Source of the DNA: Caulobacter endophyticus
GTDB taxonomy: Bacteria; Pseudomonadota; Alphaproteobacteria; Caulobacterales; Caulobacteraceae
DNA length: 64,000 nucleotides
Reading direction: 5' to 3'
NCBI RefSeq assembly: GCF_003116815.1
Contig: NZ_QDKQ01000064.1
Coordinates: 62,001 to 126,000, forward strand
Below, in pieces: positions 1 to 8,319 of this stretch. The notes beneath the pieces are model-generated. The model had not been told where the DNA came from and did no database searches. It saw nothing but the letters and a program-made list of their open reading frames with translations. A program made the position numbers and the translations under genes. Positions within the stretch are counted from its first letter, which is position 1. The number at the start of each line of letters is the position of its first letter.

Positions 1-2116
1 GGAACGACTGCAGGGTCGACAGCGACGAGAAGCCGGTGCCGAAGTCGTCCATGGCGATGCGAACGCCCAGGGCCTTCAGGCGGCGCAGGTTGTCGAGCGC
101 GCGCTGGTAGTCCTTGAACAGGGCGCTTTCGGTGATCTCCAGCTCCAGGCGCGAGGGCGACAGGCCGGTGGCGATCAGCACCTCGTGCACCAGGGTCGGC
201 AGGTTCGGCTGGTTCAGCTGCAGCGGCGACAGGTTGACGGCGATGCGCAGCGGGCGGTCCCAGCTGGCGGCGTCGGCGCAGGCGCGGCGCAGGACCCATT
301 CGCCCAGCTGGGTGATCAGGCCGTTCTCCTCGGCCACCGGAATGAACTCCAGCGGCGGGACCATGCCGCGCACCGGGTGCTTCCAGCGGACCAGGGCCTC
401 GAAGCCGCAGACCTCGCCGTCGGCGGCGCGGGCCAGGGGCTGGTAGAACACCACCAGTTCCTCGTCGGTGATCGCCTGGCGCAGCTCGCGGGCCAGGGTG
501 CGACGTTCACGGATGGTCTCGTCCATCTCGCGCTTGAAAAAGCGATAGACGCCCCGGCCGCTTTCCTTGGCGCGGTAGAGGGCCATGTCGGCGTTGGCCA
601 GCAGGGCCTCGGCGGTGCGGCCGTCATCGGGGAACAGCGACACGCCCAGGCTCGCGCCCATGGCCAGGTCCTGGCCTTCGTAGACGGCAGGGACCGACAG
701 CTGCTCGAGCACGCGGCCAGCCAGTTCGGCGGCGGCGGCGGGCTGATCGCCGGCGGCGATCTGCACCAGGATGAACTCGTCGCCGCCCAGGCGCGCGGCG
801 AAGGACGGGGCGGTCACGGCGTCCTGCAGGCGGCGCGCGGCCTCGACCAGCAGGGCGTCGCCCGCCAGGTGGCCGTGCAGGTCGTTGGCTTCCTTGAAGT
901 GATCAAGATCGATGCAGACCAGCGACAGCGTCTCGCCGGAAGCCTCGACGCGCTCCAGGGCCGCGGCCAGGCGCGCTTGCAGCGAATTGCGGTTGGGCAG
1001 GCCGGTCAGGCCGTCGTGTTCGGCCAGGTAGCGGATCTTCTCTTCGGCCGAGCGGCGCTCGCGCAGGTCGCGGATGGCCAGCACGGTCAGGCCCGAGGTC
1101 TCGGTGCGGGCGCCGTCGTCCATCAGGCGCGAGAACACCTCGACGGGAATGGCCCGACCGCCGGCCAGGGGCTGAAGAAGCCCTTCGCGGCGCACGCCCT
1201 CGCGGGCCGGCTCCTTGCCGTCAAAAGTCAGCATGGCGTTGTAGAGCGGCTTGCCGACCAGCTCGCCCAGCGGGGCGCCGGCCAGTTCGGCGAAGGCGGC
1301 GTTGGCGTCGTTGATGCGGCCGTCCTGGACCACGACGATGCCTTCGTAGGCGGCGTTGGCCAGGCGGCGGATGCGGTCCAGCGCCGAGCGGCTGGTCGAG
1401 GACTCGATGGTCACCGCGCCCAGGCCGCCCAGGATGATCAGGCCCGTGATCGAGGTCACGGCCAGGGTCAGCATGGCGCCCGACAGCAGCTGGTCGGGCA
1501 CGACGACGTTGACGTCGGGAACGATGGTGACCGCGCCCATGCCGGTGAAGTGCAGGCCGCAGACGCCCAGCGTCAGCACCGTGCCGCCGATCAGTTGCTT
1601 GGCCAGCGAACGGGCGCGGCCGGCGACGACCAAGGCCACGGCCGACAGGCTCACGCCGATCACCACCGAGGCGGCGACGGTGGCCTGTTCCCAGACCACA
1701 TAGCCTTGGGTGACGAAGGCCGACATGCCGGTGAAGTGCATCGCGCCGATGCCCAGGCCCAGCAGCAGGCCGCCGGCGCAGTCGTTGGTCCGGGTGCGCT
1801 CGGCCGAGGCCACGGCGAAGCCGGCGGCCATGAACAGCACGGCGATCATCAGCGACAGCAGCGTGCCGGCCGGGCTGTAGCCCGTCTTCAGGCCGGGATC
1901 GTAGGCGACCATGGCGATGAAGTGGGTGGCCCAGACGCCCGAGCCGGCGACGAGGCCGGTGAGCAGCAGCCAGGCGCCGCGCACGAGACCGCGCGCGCCG
2001 CGCAGGCGCGAGAATAGCCGGAAGGCCGTGAAGCAGGCGGCGAAGCAGACGAGGCCCGCGACGAGCACGAGCCTGAAGTCGTGCTGCCCCGTCAGGCAGG
2101 TCAGAACCTTCAACAA
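1..2116 (-). CDS. MHYT-GGDEF-EAL membrane c-di-GMP signalling protein (C-terminus cut by window edge)
   Basis: Translating the minus strand from a TTG at 2116 (second TTG at 2113, preceded by GGGGGA) gives one open frame to the window edge. The N-terminal membrane domain has the repeated MHYT signature: ATHFIAM, AMHFTGM and LHFTGM. A PAS-like linker follows, then a GGDEF domain with an intact GGDEF motif, then an EAL domain with EALVRW, ELEITESAL and DDFGTGFSSL. The usual inhibitory RxxD is not seen five residues before GGDEF. Family knowledge: MHYT is a proposed copper or gas sensor, GGDEF makes and EAL degrades c-di-GMP. With conserved EAL motifs, phosphodiesterase activity is likely. It lies downstream of a polysaccharide export gene on the same strand, which suggests a link to surface adhesion. 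The end of EAL lies beyond position 1. Confidence 0.9.
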   Translation of the reverse strand, partial: MLKVLTCLTGQHDFRLVLVAGLVCFAACFTAFRLFSRLRGARGLVRGAWLLLTGLVAGSGVWATHFIAMVAYDPGLKTGYSPAGTLLSLMIAVLFMAAGFAVASAERTRTNDCAGGLLLGLGIGAMHFTGMSAFVTQGYVVWEQATVAASVVIGVSLSAVALVVAGRARSLAKQLIGGTVLTLGVCGLHFTGMGAVTIVPDVNVVVPDQLLSGAMLTLAVTSITGLIILGGLGAVTIESSTSRSALDRIRRLANAAYEGIVVVQDGRINDANAAFAELAGAPLGELVGKPLYNAMLTFDGKEPAREGVRREGLLQPLAGGRAIPVEVFSRLMDDGARTETSGLTVLAIRDLRERRSAEEKIRYLAEHDGLTGLPNRNSLQARLAAALERVEASGETLSLVCIDLDHFKEANDLHGHLAGDALLVEAARRLQDAVTAPSFAARLGGDEFILVQIAAGDQPAAAAELAGRVLEQLSVPAVYEGQDLAMGASLGVSLFPDDGRTAEALLANADMALYRAKESGRGVYRFFKREMDETIRERRTLARELRQAITDEELVVFYQPLARAADGEVCGFEALVRWKHPVRGMVPPLEFIPVAEENGLITQLGEWVLRRACADAASWDRPLRIAVNLSPLQLNQPNLPTLVHEVLIATGLSPSRLELEITESALFKDYQRALDNLRRLKALGVRIAMDDFGTGFSSLSTLQSF

Positions 2117-2284
2117 AGGCGTTCCCCCAGAGTGGTCCTACCCACTCTGTGCGGAAAGATACAAAAAAATGGTTTCTATTACGCGGCCAGGTAGTCGCAG
2201 GCGCGGCCTATCGCCGCGCCTCGTGGTCAATGAGATCCTAATCCGATCCAGGCCCCGGAAAACGCCACGCCTGCTTTTGCAGTC

Positions 2285-2920
2285 TTAAAAGAAGCGCTCG
2301 CCGATACGGACCGTGTCGCCCGGCGCGACCTGGGTCGACGGGGTCAGGCTCATCTTGGTCTCTTTCTCCTCGCCGAGACGCTTGATGTAGACCTTGTTCT
2401 TGTCGGCCCGGTAGGTGTAGCCGCCGGCGGTGGCCACGGCGTTCTGAACAGTCAGGCCCGAGGTGTAGGGATAGGTGCCCGGCTTGCTGACCTCGCCCAG
2501 GATATAGAACGGACGGAAGTTCAGCACCTCGGCGCTAACGCGCGGCTGCTTGAGGTAGCCGTTGCGCAGGGCGGTCTCGACCGTTTCCTGGAACTGGCGG
2601 ACGCTAAGGCCGGCGGCCTTGACCTCGCCCAGCAGCGGCAGGGACACCAGGCCCGAGCCGGTGACGAAGAATTCGCCCGAAAGCGTGGGCTCGCCAAAGA
2701 CGGTGACCCGAACCTTGTCGCCCGAACCGAGCTGGTAGTCGGGATCGACGGGCGCGGCCGGCGCCCCAGTGGTCGGACCGGCGGGAAGCGCGCCTTGCGG
2801 CGCCGCAGCAGCGGCGGCGGGAGGCGGCGGAGCGGTATCCTGGGCGTGGGCAATCGGCGCCGTCGCGGCGAGGGCCAGGCAGATCGAAGCCGCCCGAATA
2901 AAGCGTCGAACGGTAATCAT
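2285..2920 (-). CDS. Wza/GumB-type outer-membrane polysaccharide export protein
   Basis: This 211-residue protein starts at the ATG at 2920, followed at once by a signal peptide (positively charged start, hydrophobic core, APIAHAQ cleavage region). After a proline/alanine-rich linker comes a Poly_export domain containing LGSGDKVRVTVFGEPTLSG, then a SLBB-like region with FYILGEVSKPGTYPY. This is the short, single-SLBB form, shorter than E. coli Wza. Such proteins form the periplasmic/outer-membrane channel for capsule, exopolysaccharide or holdfast export. It sits 66 bases downstream of a phosphatase gene on the same strand and upstream of the c-di-GMP gene. An upstream in-frame start at 2983 is less likely because it would bury the signal peptide. 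Confidence 0.88.
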   Translation of the reverse strand: MITVRRFIRAASICLALAATAPIAHAQDTAPPPPAAAAAAPQGALPAGPTTGAPAAPVDPDYQLGSGDKVRVTVFGEPTLSGEFFVTGSGLVSLPLLGEVKAAGLSVRQFQETVETALRNGYLKQPRVSAEVLNFRPFYILGEVSKPGTYPYTSGLTVQNAVATAGGYTYRADKNKVYIKRLGEEKETKMSLTPSTQVAPGDTVRIGERFF

Positions 2921-2986
2921 TCTCGTCAGTCTCTCGGCTGCGTCCCTCTGAGGTCTCATCGCATGGAGACTCAGGACCCACAAGCT

Positions 2987-3784
2987 TCACACCGGGACGG
3001 GGCGTCGTTTTCGCGCTTGCAGCATGGTCGGGGCGCCCTGCCCCACCCGGACCGCGGTCAGAACGCCTGTCGCATAGGCTCCGGTGTCGACATTGATCCG
3101 GTCACGGCCCAGGAACGGCTCCTCGTCGGGAGTGTGGCCGTGCACCACGACCATGCCCAGGCCGTGCGGCTGGTGCAGGAAGTCGCCCCGGATCCACAGC
3201 AGGTCCTGCGGATCCTGGTCGACCAGCGGCCGGCCCGGCCGCACGCCAGCGTGGACGAACAGATAGTCGCCGTAGACGGCGGTCAGCTCCAGCTGCCGCA
3301 GGAAGTTCAGGTGGCGCAGGGGCAGGTTGCGCTGGAACTGCTCCTGCGCCGCGCGCCAGGCCTCGGGGTCGCGCCCCACCGGCCGCGCCACGCCGTATGA
3401 GGCCAGGGTCTCGCCCCCGCCGAACTCGGTCCAGACCGGGCCGCCCTCGGGGCTGTCGAGGAATTGCAGCAGGGTCTGCTCGTGATTGCCCATCAGCGCC
3501 CGCACCTCGAAGCCCGAGGCGCCGCCCGAGGCGGCCTTCAGCGCGGCGATGCGGTCGACGACCCCGGCCGAGTCCGGCCCGCGGTCCACATAGTCCCCGA
3601 CGAACACGATGACCGGCAGGTCCTGCCGGCCAAGCGCGGCGAAGTCGGCGGCCACGACGTCGAGAAGCTGGTCGAGCAGGTCGAGACGGCCGTGAATGTC
3701 GCCCACGCCGTAAACCACTCGGCCGTCGGCGGAGGCTGCTTCGGACTTGGATCGAGACTTGGGGCGCAGGAAGCCGAAGACCAT
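2987..3784 (-). CDS. PPP-like metallophosphatase (serine/threonine phosphatase family)
   Basis: This 265-residue protein carries the full calcineurin-like metal-site series in order: GDIHGR near residue 30, GDYVDRG, GNHE, a later histidine in FVHAGVRPG, and VVHGHTPDEEP. These residues bind the dinuclear metal centre of PPP-type serine/threonine or diadenosine phosphatases. The start is the ATG at 3784, just before the conserved core; an in-frame start at 3844 would add a poorly conserved 20-residue leader. Its substrate cannot be read from the sequence. It lies directly upstream of the polysaccharide export gene on the same strand, so a role in surface polysaccharide control is possible but only inferred. 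An AT-rich stretch upstream probably holds its promoter. Confidence 0.85.
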   Translation of the reverse strand: MVFGFLRPKSRSKSEAASADGRVVYGVGDIHGRLDLLDQLLDVVAADFAALGRQDLPVIVFVGDYVDRGPDSAGVVDRIAALKAASGGASGFEVRALMGNHEQTLLQFLDSPEGGPVWTEFGGGETLASYGVARPVGRDPEAWRAAQEQFQRNLPLRHLNFLRQLELTAVYGDYLFVHAGVRPGRPLVDQDPQDLLWIRGDFLHQPHGLGMVVVHGHTPDEEPFLGRDRINVDTGAYATGVLTAVRVGQGAPTMLQARKRRPVPV

Positions 3785-4041
3785 GGACCTGAAGACGATT
3801 GAGGAGGATCGGAAGGGTCGTTCTCCAAAATGCCTTACGCGCAAGGGCGCTTCAACCGCCGCCTTGCGTATTTACGATAAATAAACCGCAATTCTCGATA
3901 TCAATTTAACCCTGAATATTCACCAGCGATTACCAATAACATCAAATAAACCAGATTGATTATACGTTAAAACACCAAGCATTTTGACCTCGAATTCAAT
4001 GGATATCCCGATGATGCGCTCACGAACTTCGCGAGCCCGTC

Positions 4042-4557
4042 ATGAAGATCACCGCCCTGGTCAAGACCGCCGCCGACTACGGCGCCCCGACCCGGCTGAT
4101 CGAGACCACGGTCGAGGTCAACGCCGCCCGCAAGAAGGCCATGGCCGACAAGGTCGCCGCCGTGCTCGGAACCGAGGACCTCTCGGGCAAGACCGTCGGC
4201 GTGCTGGGCGTGACCTTCAAGCCCAACACCGACGACATGCGCGACGCCCCCAGTCTCGACATCCTGCCGGCCCTGCAGGCCAAGGGCGCCAAGGTCCAGG
4301 CCTTCGACCCCGAGGGCCGCCACGAGGCCGAGGCCCTGCTGCCCGGCGTCACCTTCGTGGCCGGCCCCTACGAGGCCGCCGACAAGGCCGACGTGCTGCT
4401 GATCCTCACCGAGTGGGACCAGTTCCGCGCCCTCGACCTGGAACGCCTCAAGACCCTGCTGGCCGCCCCCGTCGTCGTCGACCTGCGCAACGTCTACAAG
4501 CCCCACGAAATGGTCCGCAACGGCTTCACCTACGCCTCGGTGGGGCGCGGGGCATGA
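4042..4557 (+). pseudogene. C-terminal remnant of UDP-glucose 6-dehydrogenase
   Basis: The 171-residue frame matches only the C-terminal part of UDP-glucose/GDP-mannose dehydrogenases. It has the end of the central helical domain (TALVKTAADYGAPTRLIETT), then the C-terminal UDP-binding domain with VGVLGVTFKPNTDDMRDAPS and LLILTEWDQF. Full-length enzymes are about 430 residues. The NAD-binding domain and the GSCFPKD loop with the catalytic cysteine are missing: the frame begins where that loop should end (MKITALVKTA against an expected PKDITALVKTA). It cannot be an active dehydrogenase alone. Its stop overlaps the next gene's start as ATGA. The region before it is strongly AT-rich, consistent with a deletion or insertion junction. 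The reading frame is still clean, so the loss is recent or the piece is kept for translation of the next gene. Confidence 0.8.
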
Positions 4558-5531
4558 GCGCCGGACCGGTCATCGTCACCGGCGCGGCCGGCTTCATCGG
4601 CATGCACGTCGCCGAACGCCTGCTGGCGCGCGGCGAGACGGTGATCGGCGTCGACGTCTTCAACGCCTATTACGACCCGGCCCTGAAGGACGCCCGCGCC
4701 GCGCGCCTGGAAGGCCGCCCGGGCTTTTCGATGATCCGCCTGGACATCGCCGACCACGAGGCCCTGCTGGAGCTGGTGAAATCGTCGGGCGCCCGGCGGA
4801 TCGTCCATCTGGCCGCCCAGGCCGGCGTGCGCTACTCGATCGACAATCCCTTCGCCTATGAGCGCTCGAACCTGGCCGGACACCTGTCGGTGCTGGAAGC
4901 CTGCCGCCACGGCGGGGTCGAGGCCCTGGTCTACGCCTCGTCCAGCAGCGTCTATGGCGAGCGGCCGCTGGCCGGCGAGGGCTTCAAGGAAACCGATCCG
5001 GCCGAGGCGCCGGTGTCGCTGTACGCGGCCACCAAGCGCTCGTGCGAGCTGATCAGCCAGAGCTACGCCAGCCTGTACGGCTTCCCGCAGGCGGGCCTGC
5101 GGTTCTTCACCGTCTATGGCCCCTGGGGCCGGCCGGACATGGCCTATTTCAGCTTCACCCAGAAGATCCTGCGCGGCGAGCCGATCGAGGTCTATGGCGA
5201 GGGCCGGATGGCCCGCGACTTCACCTATATCGACGACATCGTCGACGGCATCGTCGGGGTGCTCGACAACCCGCCGCCGCAAGGCGGGCACGAGGTCTAC
5301 AACATCGGCGACAGCAATCCGGTCGGCCTGATGGACATGATCGCCGCCCTCGAAAGCGCCATCGGCCGAAACGCCGAAAAGGTGTTCCTGCCGATGCAGC
5401 CCGGCGACGTGCCGGCGACCTATGCCGACGTTTCCAAGCTGCATGCCCTGACCGGCTACCAGCCGAAGGTCGGGGTCGAGGAAGGCCTGCAGCGCTTCGC
5501 GGCCTGGTACGGCGACTTCTACGGCCGCTGA
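4554..5531 (+). CDS. NAD-dependent UDP-sugar epimerase (UDP-glucuronate 4-epimerase-like)
   Basis: This 325-residue extended SDR protein starts at the ATG overlapping the stop of the UDP-glucose dehydrogenase remnant. It shows the NAD motif TGAAGFIGMH at about residues 9-18, an active-site serine stretch ASSSSVYG, and the catalytic YAATK. The N-terminal VFNAYYDPALK pattern and the FTVYGPWGRPDMA stretch are typical of UDP-glucuronate 4-epimerases (LpsL/CapI type). In that reaction UDP-glucuronate becomes UDP-galacturonate for capsule, LPS or exopolysaccharide. A UDP-glucose dehydrogenase would make its substrate, so the neighbouring remnant was probably once its partner. Whether substrate now comes from another dehydrogenase elsewhere is unknown. 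Confidence 0.88.
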   Translation: MSAGPVIVTGAAGFIGMHVAERLLARGETVIGVDVFNAYYDPALKDARAARLEGRPGFSMIRLDIADHEALLELVKSSGARRIVHLAAQAGVRYSIDNPFAYERSNLAGHLSVLEACRHGGVEALVYASSSSVYGERPLAGEGFKETDPAEAPVSLYAATKRSCELISQSYASLYGFPQAGLRFFTVYGPWGRPDMAYFSFTQKILRGEPIEVYGEGRMARDFTYIDDIVDGIVGVLDNPPPQGGHEVYNIGDSNPVGLMDMIAALESAIGRNAEKVFLPMQPGDVPATYADVSKLHALTGYQPKVGVEEGLQRFAAWYGDFYGR

Positions 5532-5544
5532 GGCGACGACCCGA

Positions 5545-6057
5545 TCACGACCGCGCTTGGAGCGTCGCCAGCAGGTCGCGAGAGAAATCGGTGAAACTGT
5601 CGGCGATCACCGTGGCGTCGTCTTCGAGATCGACGCCAGGGAACGACTGAAAGATCTGGCCCGCCACGCCCTTGCGACCAGGATGCAGGTCGAGGACGAG
5701 ATGGTTTGAGCCCATGAACCCGGCGAAGGGGATCCAACGCCGGTCCCAGAGCACGGGCCGAATCCGGTTTTCCGCGATGTGCGCGATCCGCCCCTCGCCG
5801 GCGAACAGCGCCTTCATCGTGTCCATGGTCTCGATGATCTCGGCGACCGGCAGGAACCGGTTGTACTCGACGAGCCAAGCCGTCTCGCCCAGATCGTTCT
5901 GGCCGTCCATCGTCGCCAGGTACGCCTTGAAGCTGTCGGGAAGCCGCGCGCCCACCCGTCGCTCCAGCGCATCGATCTCCCGCGTGCTCGCAGGCGGATT
6001 GAGGCTGGCGAGAACCTCGGGCGTCGAGGCCAACTGCGCGATGATCTCGGGCCACAT
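5545..6057 (-). CDS. SMI1/KNR4 (SUKH) family protein
   Basis: This 170-residue protein starts at the ATG at 6057. Its N-terminal half has the SUKH pattern: STREIDALERRVGARLPDSF, then KAYLATMDGQND, and later WIPFAGFMGSNHLVLDLHPG. Family knowledge: SUKH proteins are often immunity proteins for polymorphic or contact-dependent toxins, but lone genomic copies are common and may do other protein-binding work. No toxin gene is visible nearby. It lies on the minus strand, tail to tail with the epimerase and 59 bases downstream of the SDR gene's stop. Base composition is like its neighbours, so it does not look newly acquired. Confidence 0.75.
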   Translation of the reverse strand: MWPEIIAQLASTPEVLASLNPPASTREIDALERRVGARLPDSFKAYLATMDGQNDLGETAWLVEYNRFLPVAEIIETMDTMKALFAGEGRIAHIAENRIRPVLWDRRWIPFAGFMGSNHLVLDLHPGRKGVAGQIFQSFPGVDLEDDATVIADSFTDFSRDLLATLQARS

Positions 6058-6116
6058 GCAGCTCACGATAGCACCCGACAAGCGATAAGCCGAGCACCAT
6101 CGCGCAGGTCGCCCCC

Positions 6117-7007
6117 TTACTCGGCCGCCTGGCCCGCGATCATCGCCTCGCGCATGGCCTGGGCCTGTTCGGGCGAGACGCCCATGGCCGCCAGGATCGG
6201 CGAGGGCGTACGTACGTCCCAGCTGCTGCGCGGGCCGATGGTGATGCCGCCGTCGACGACGATGTGCGTGCCGCTGACGAAGGCGCTGTCGTCGCTGGCC
6301 AGATAGAGGGCCGCGGCGGCTATGTCTTCGGGCAGGCCGGCCTTGGCGATCGGCTGGATCTTGGGTCCGACCTCGGCGACACGGGCGGCCATCTGGTCGG
6401 CGACGTCCCGGGAAAGCCCGATCGAGGCTCCGAAGATCGAGGTGGCGATCAGGCCCGGGCAGATGGCGTTGACCCGCACGCCCAGCGGCGACAGCTCGGC
6501 CGCCGCGCAGCGGGTCATGTGGATCACCGCCGCCTTGGCCGAGGAATAGGCCAGCGGCCCGAAGCCGGCCTGCAGGCCGGCGATCGAGGCGGTGTTGATG
6601 ATCGAGCCGCCGCCCCGGGCGCGCATGGCCGGCAGGCCGTGCTTCATGCCCAGCACAGGGCCCCGCAGCAGCACCGCGAAGGTCGCGTCCCAGGCCGCGC
6701 CCGTCATGTCGGCCACGCCGTTGGGCGCGCCGCCGTGTCCGGCGTTGTTGAACAGGATGTCGAGCCCGCCGAAGGCCTCGGCAGCCAGGCCGATGGCGGC
6801 GGCGATATCGTCCTCGACCGTGACGTCGCAGCGGGCAAAGCGCACGGCGTTGGGGAAACGCTGCTCCAGCATCGCCCCCTTCTCGCCTTGCAGGTCGGCG
6901 GCGATCACCCGTGCGCCCTGGGCGACGAACAGTTCGACGGTTCCCAGGCCTATGCCCGAGCAGGCTCCGGTGACGACGGCGACCTTGCCGTCCAGACGTC
7001 CGCCCAT
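6117..7007 (-). CDS. SDR-family oxidoreductase
   Basis: This 296-residue classical short-chain dehydrogenase has VTGACSGIGLG (cofactor-binding TGxxxGxG) near residue 13, FNNAGHGG, and the catalytic YSSAK with a preceding serine in INTASIAG. VSGTHIVVDGGITIG near the C-terminus is also typical. The C-terminal tail of about 35 residues after VDGG is longer than in most members. Acidic residue D38 in AADLQ suggests NAD rather than NADP. The substrate cannot be inferred. The predicted start ATG is at 7007, close to the small upstream gene cluster but separated by about 100 bases. Confidence 0.88.
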   Translation of the reverse strand: MGGRLDGKVAVVTGACSGIGLGTVELFVAQGARVIAADLQGEKGAMLEQRFPNAVRFARCDVTVEDDIAAAIGLAAEAFGGLDILFNNAGHGGAPNGVADMTGAAWDATFAVLLRGPVLGMKHGLPAMRARGGGSIINTASIAGLQAGFGPLAYSSAKAAVIHMTRCAAAELSPLGVRVNAICPGLIATSIFGASIGLSRDVADQMAARVAEVGPKIQPIAKAGLPEDIAAAALYLASDDSAFVSGTHIVVDGGITIGPRSSWDVRTPSPILAAMGVSPEQAQAMREAMIAGQAAE

Positions 7008-7106
7008 GCGGCATCCTCCCTATTGGCGCGCAGCCTCTGGGAGCGGGCCGCTTGGCGCGGCGGGATCATGGGACGGCCGGGCGCGGGCGGCCAGCCTTAC
7101 CTGGCG

Positions 7107-7316
7107 TCAGCCAGCCGAGGCGCGGCCGAACAGCGGACGCCCCTGCGCGGGACGCCGGGTCACCAGGCTGAACAGCAGCCAGAGGGCGCACGGAACCAGC
7201 ATCACCGCCCAGGCCAGGACGAGGCCCGCCAGGCCGAAGACGGCGCAGACGCGCTGCCACGCATTCGGCTGCTCGGTCGCGCGGCGACGCGGCTTCTTTT
7301 CGATCTTCAAACCCAT
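7107..7316 (-). CDS. Small membrane protein downstream of the hfsJ-like gene
   Basis: This 69-residue open frame has a basic N-terminus (MGLKIEKKPRRRATEQ), a strong transmembrane segment at about residues 28-52 (FGLAGLVLAWAVMLVPCALWLLF), and a short basic tail. GGGGGA sits just before its ATG as a ribosome binding site. It starts 21 bases after the stop of the GT26 glycosyltransferase gene on the same strand, so the two are probably co-transcribed. I do not recognise the family. The position suggests an accessory role in the same membrane process. Alternatives: a small membrane protein unrelated to holdfast, or a chance frame, although the coding bias and binding site argue against the latter. 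Confidence 0.6.
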   Translation of the reverse strand: MGLKIEKKPRRRATEQPNAWQRVCAVFGLAGLVLAWAVMLVPCALWLLFSLVTRRPAQGRPLFGRASAG

Positions 7317-7337
7317 TGGTCCCCCACGGACGTCCGG

Positions 7338-8246
7338 TTAAGGCTTGAGCGCGAGATCGGTGGCCCGCCGATAGGCGGCCTCCGGCGGAACGGCGTTCTT
7401 CTTTTTGCCCGGCTTCAGCTGCCGCGCAAGAGCCCTTCGGGCGTCGACCATGGCCGGACCGAACAGATGCCACGGCTCGACGCAGTAGCGGGTGAACAGC
7501 CGCTCGGGATCGGCCATCAGCCGGAACAGCCATTCCATGCCCACCTGGCCCATCCAGCGCGGCGCGGCCAACTGGACGCCGGCCTCGTAGTCGAAGGCGC
7601 CGCCGACCGTGAAGCCGACGCAGGGCGCGAGCTTCTTGTGGTTCTCCAGCAGCCACTTCTCCTGGCGCGGCATGCCCATGCCGACGAAGAGGATATCGGG
7701 CTTGTAGGCCTTGATCTTCTCGACCACGGCCTCGTTTTCCGCCGAGCCGTCGGTGACGTCGAAATAGCCCTGATGGCTCTCGACCTGGGCGGCCGGCCAG
7801 TCGCGACGGATGTTTTCCAGCGCCTTGTCGGCCACGCCCGGGGCGCCGCCGACGAAGAACACCTTCCAGTTCTCCTTGGTGGCGCGCGCCCAGAAGTCGT
7901 TGCGCCAGTCCAGATAGGTGCAGCGGTGGAAGCGGCGACTGGCCCGGCCGACGATGCGCGCCCAGAAGATCAGCGGCACGCTGTCGACTTCGATCAGCTC
8001 GGCGGCCTTGAAGAAGTCGACGACCTGCGGGTCCTTCTGCAGCAGATACAGGCTGTGCAGGTTGTGGTTGGCGACGATTGCGCCCTTGCCGCCCGCGATC
8101 CGGCCCGCCACGAAGTGGAAGACCTCCTCGGGGCGCACGAGATCCATCTCGCCCCCGAGCACCTTCACGCGCTCCTCGGGTCGACGGTTCATGCGGTAAG
8201 GGCGGCGCGCCTCTACGGGAAACGCGTCGCGAGCAGGAAGGAACAT
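7338..8246 (-). CDS. hfsJ: WecG/TagA/CpsF (GT26) glycosyltransferase, probably HfsJ
   Basis: This 302-residue protein shows the GT26 features: VDSVPLIFWARIVGRASRR, the FFVGGAPGVADKA strand, the GMGMPRQEKW signature, GGAFDYEAG, and the C-terminal APRWMGQVGMEWLFRL with the Arg-rich end thought to contact the membrane. GT26 enzymes transfer a hexosamine-type sugar to a polyprenyl-linked acceptor at the inner leaflet. In Caulobacter, HfsJ is a GT26 enzyme needed for holdfast and is the target of the inhibitor HfiA; calling this hfsJ is inferred from family and surroundings. The start at 8246 is chosen because GGAGG lies 10 bases upstream; the in-frame ATG at 8192 has no such site. A CtrA-like box lies about 75-90 bases upstream. 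Confidence 0.82.
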   Translation of the reverse strand: MFLPARDAFPVEARRPYRMNRRPEERVKVLGGEMDLVRPEEVFHFVAGRIAGGKGAIVANHNLHSLYLLQKDPQVVDFFKAAELIEVDSVPLIFWARIVGRASRRFHRCTYLDWRNDFWARATKENWKVFFVGGAPGVADKALENIRRDWPAAQVESHQGYFDVTDGSAENEAVVEKIKAYKPDILFVGMGMPRQEKWLLENHKKLAPCVGFTVGGAFDYEAGVQLAAPRWMGQVGMEWLFRLMADPERLFTRYCVEPWHLFGPAMVDARRALARQLKPGKKKNAVPPEAAYRRATDLALKP

Positions 8247-8319
8247 CTGAACGCCGCCTCCGACTATTCGAAGAGCAGCAATAGCCCAGGTGACCTAACC
8301 GGTTTGCTAAGGGACGTCC

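Noticed and set aside
185-2017. Long plus-strand open frame of 610 codons
   Set aside because: Antisense shadow of the MHYT-GGDEF-EAL gene; the minus-strand frame has all domain motifs and the plus-strand product is low-complexity Gly/Ala/Gln/Arg.
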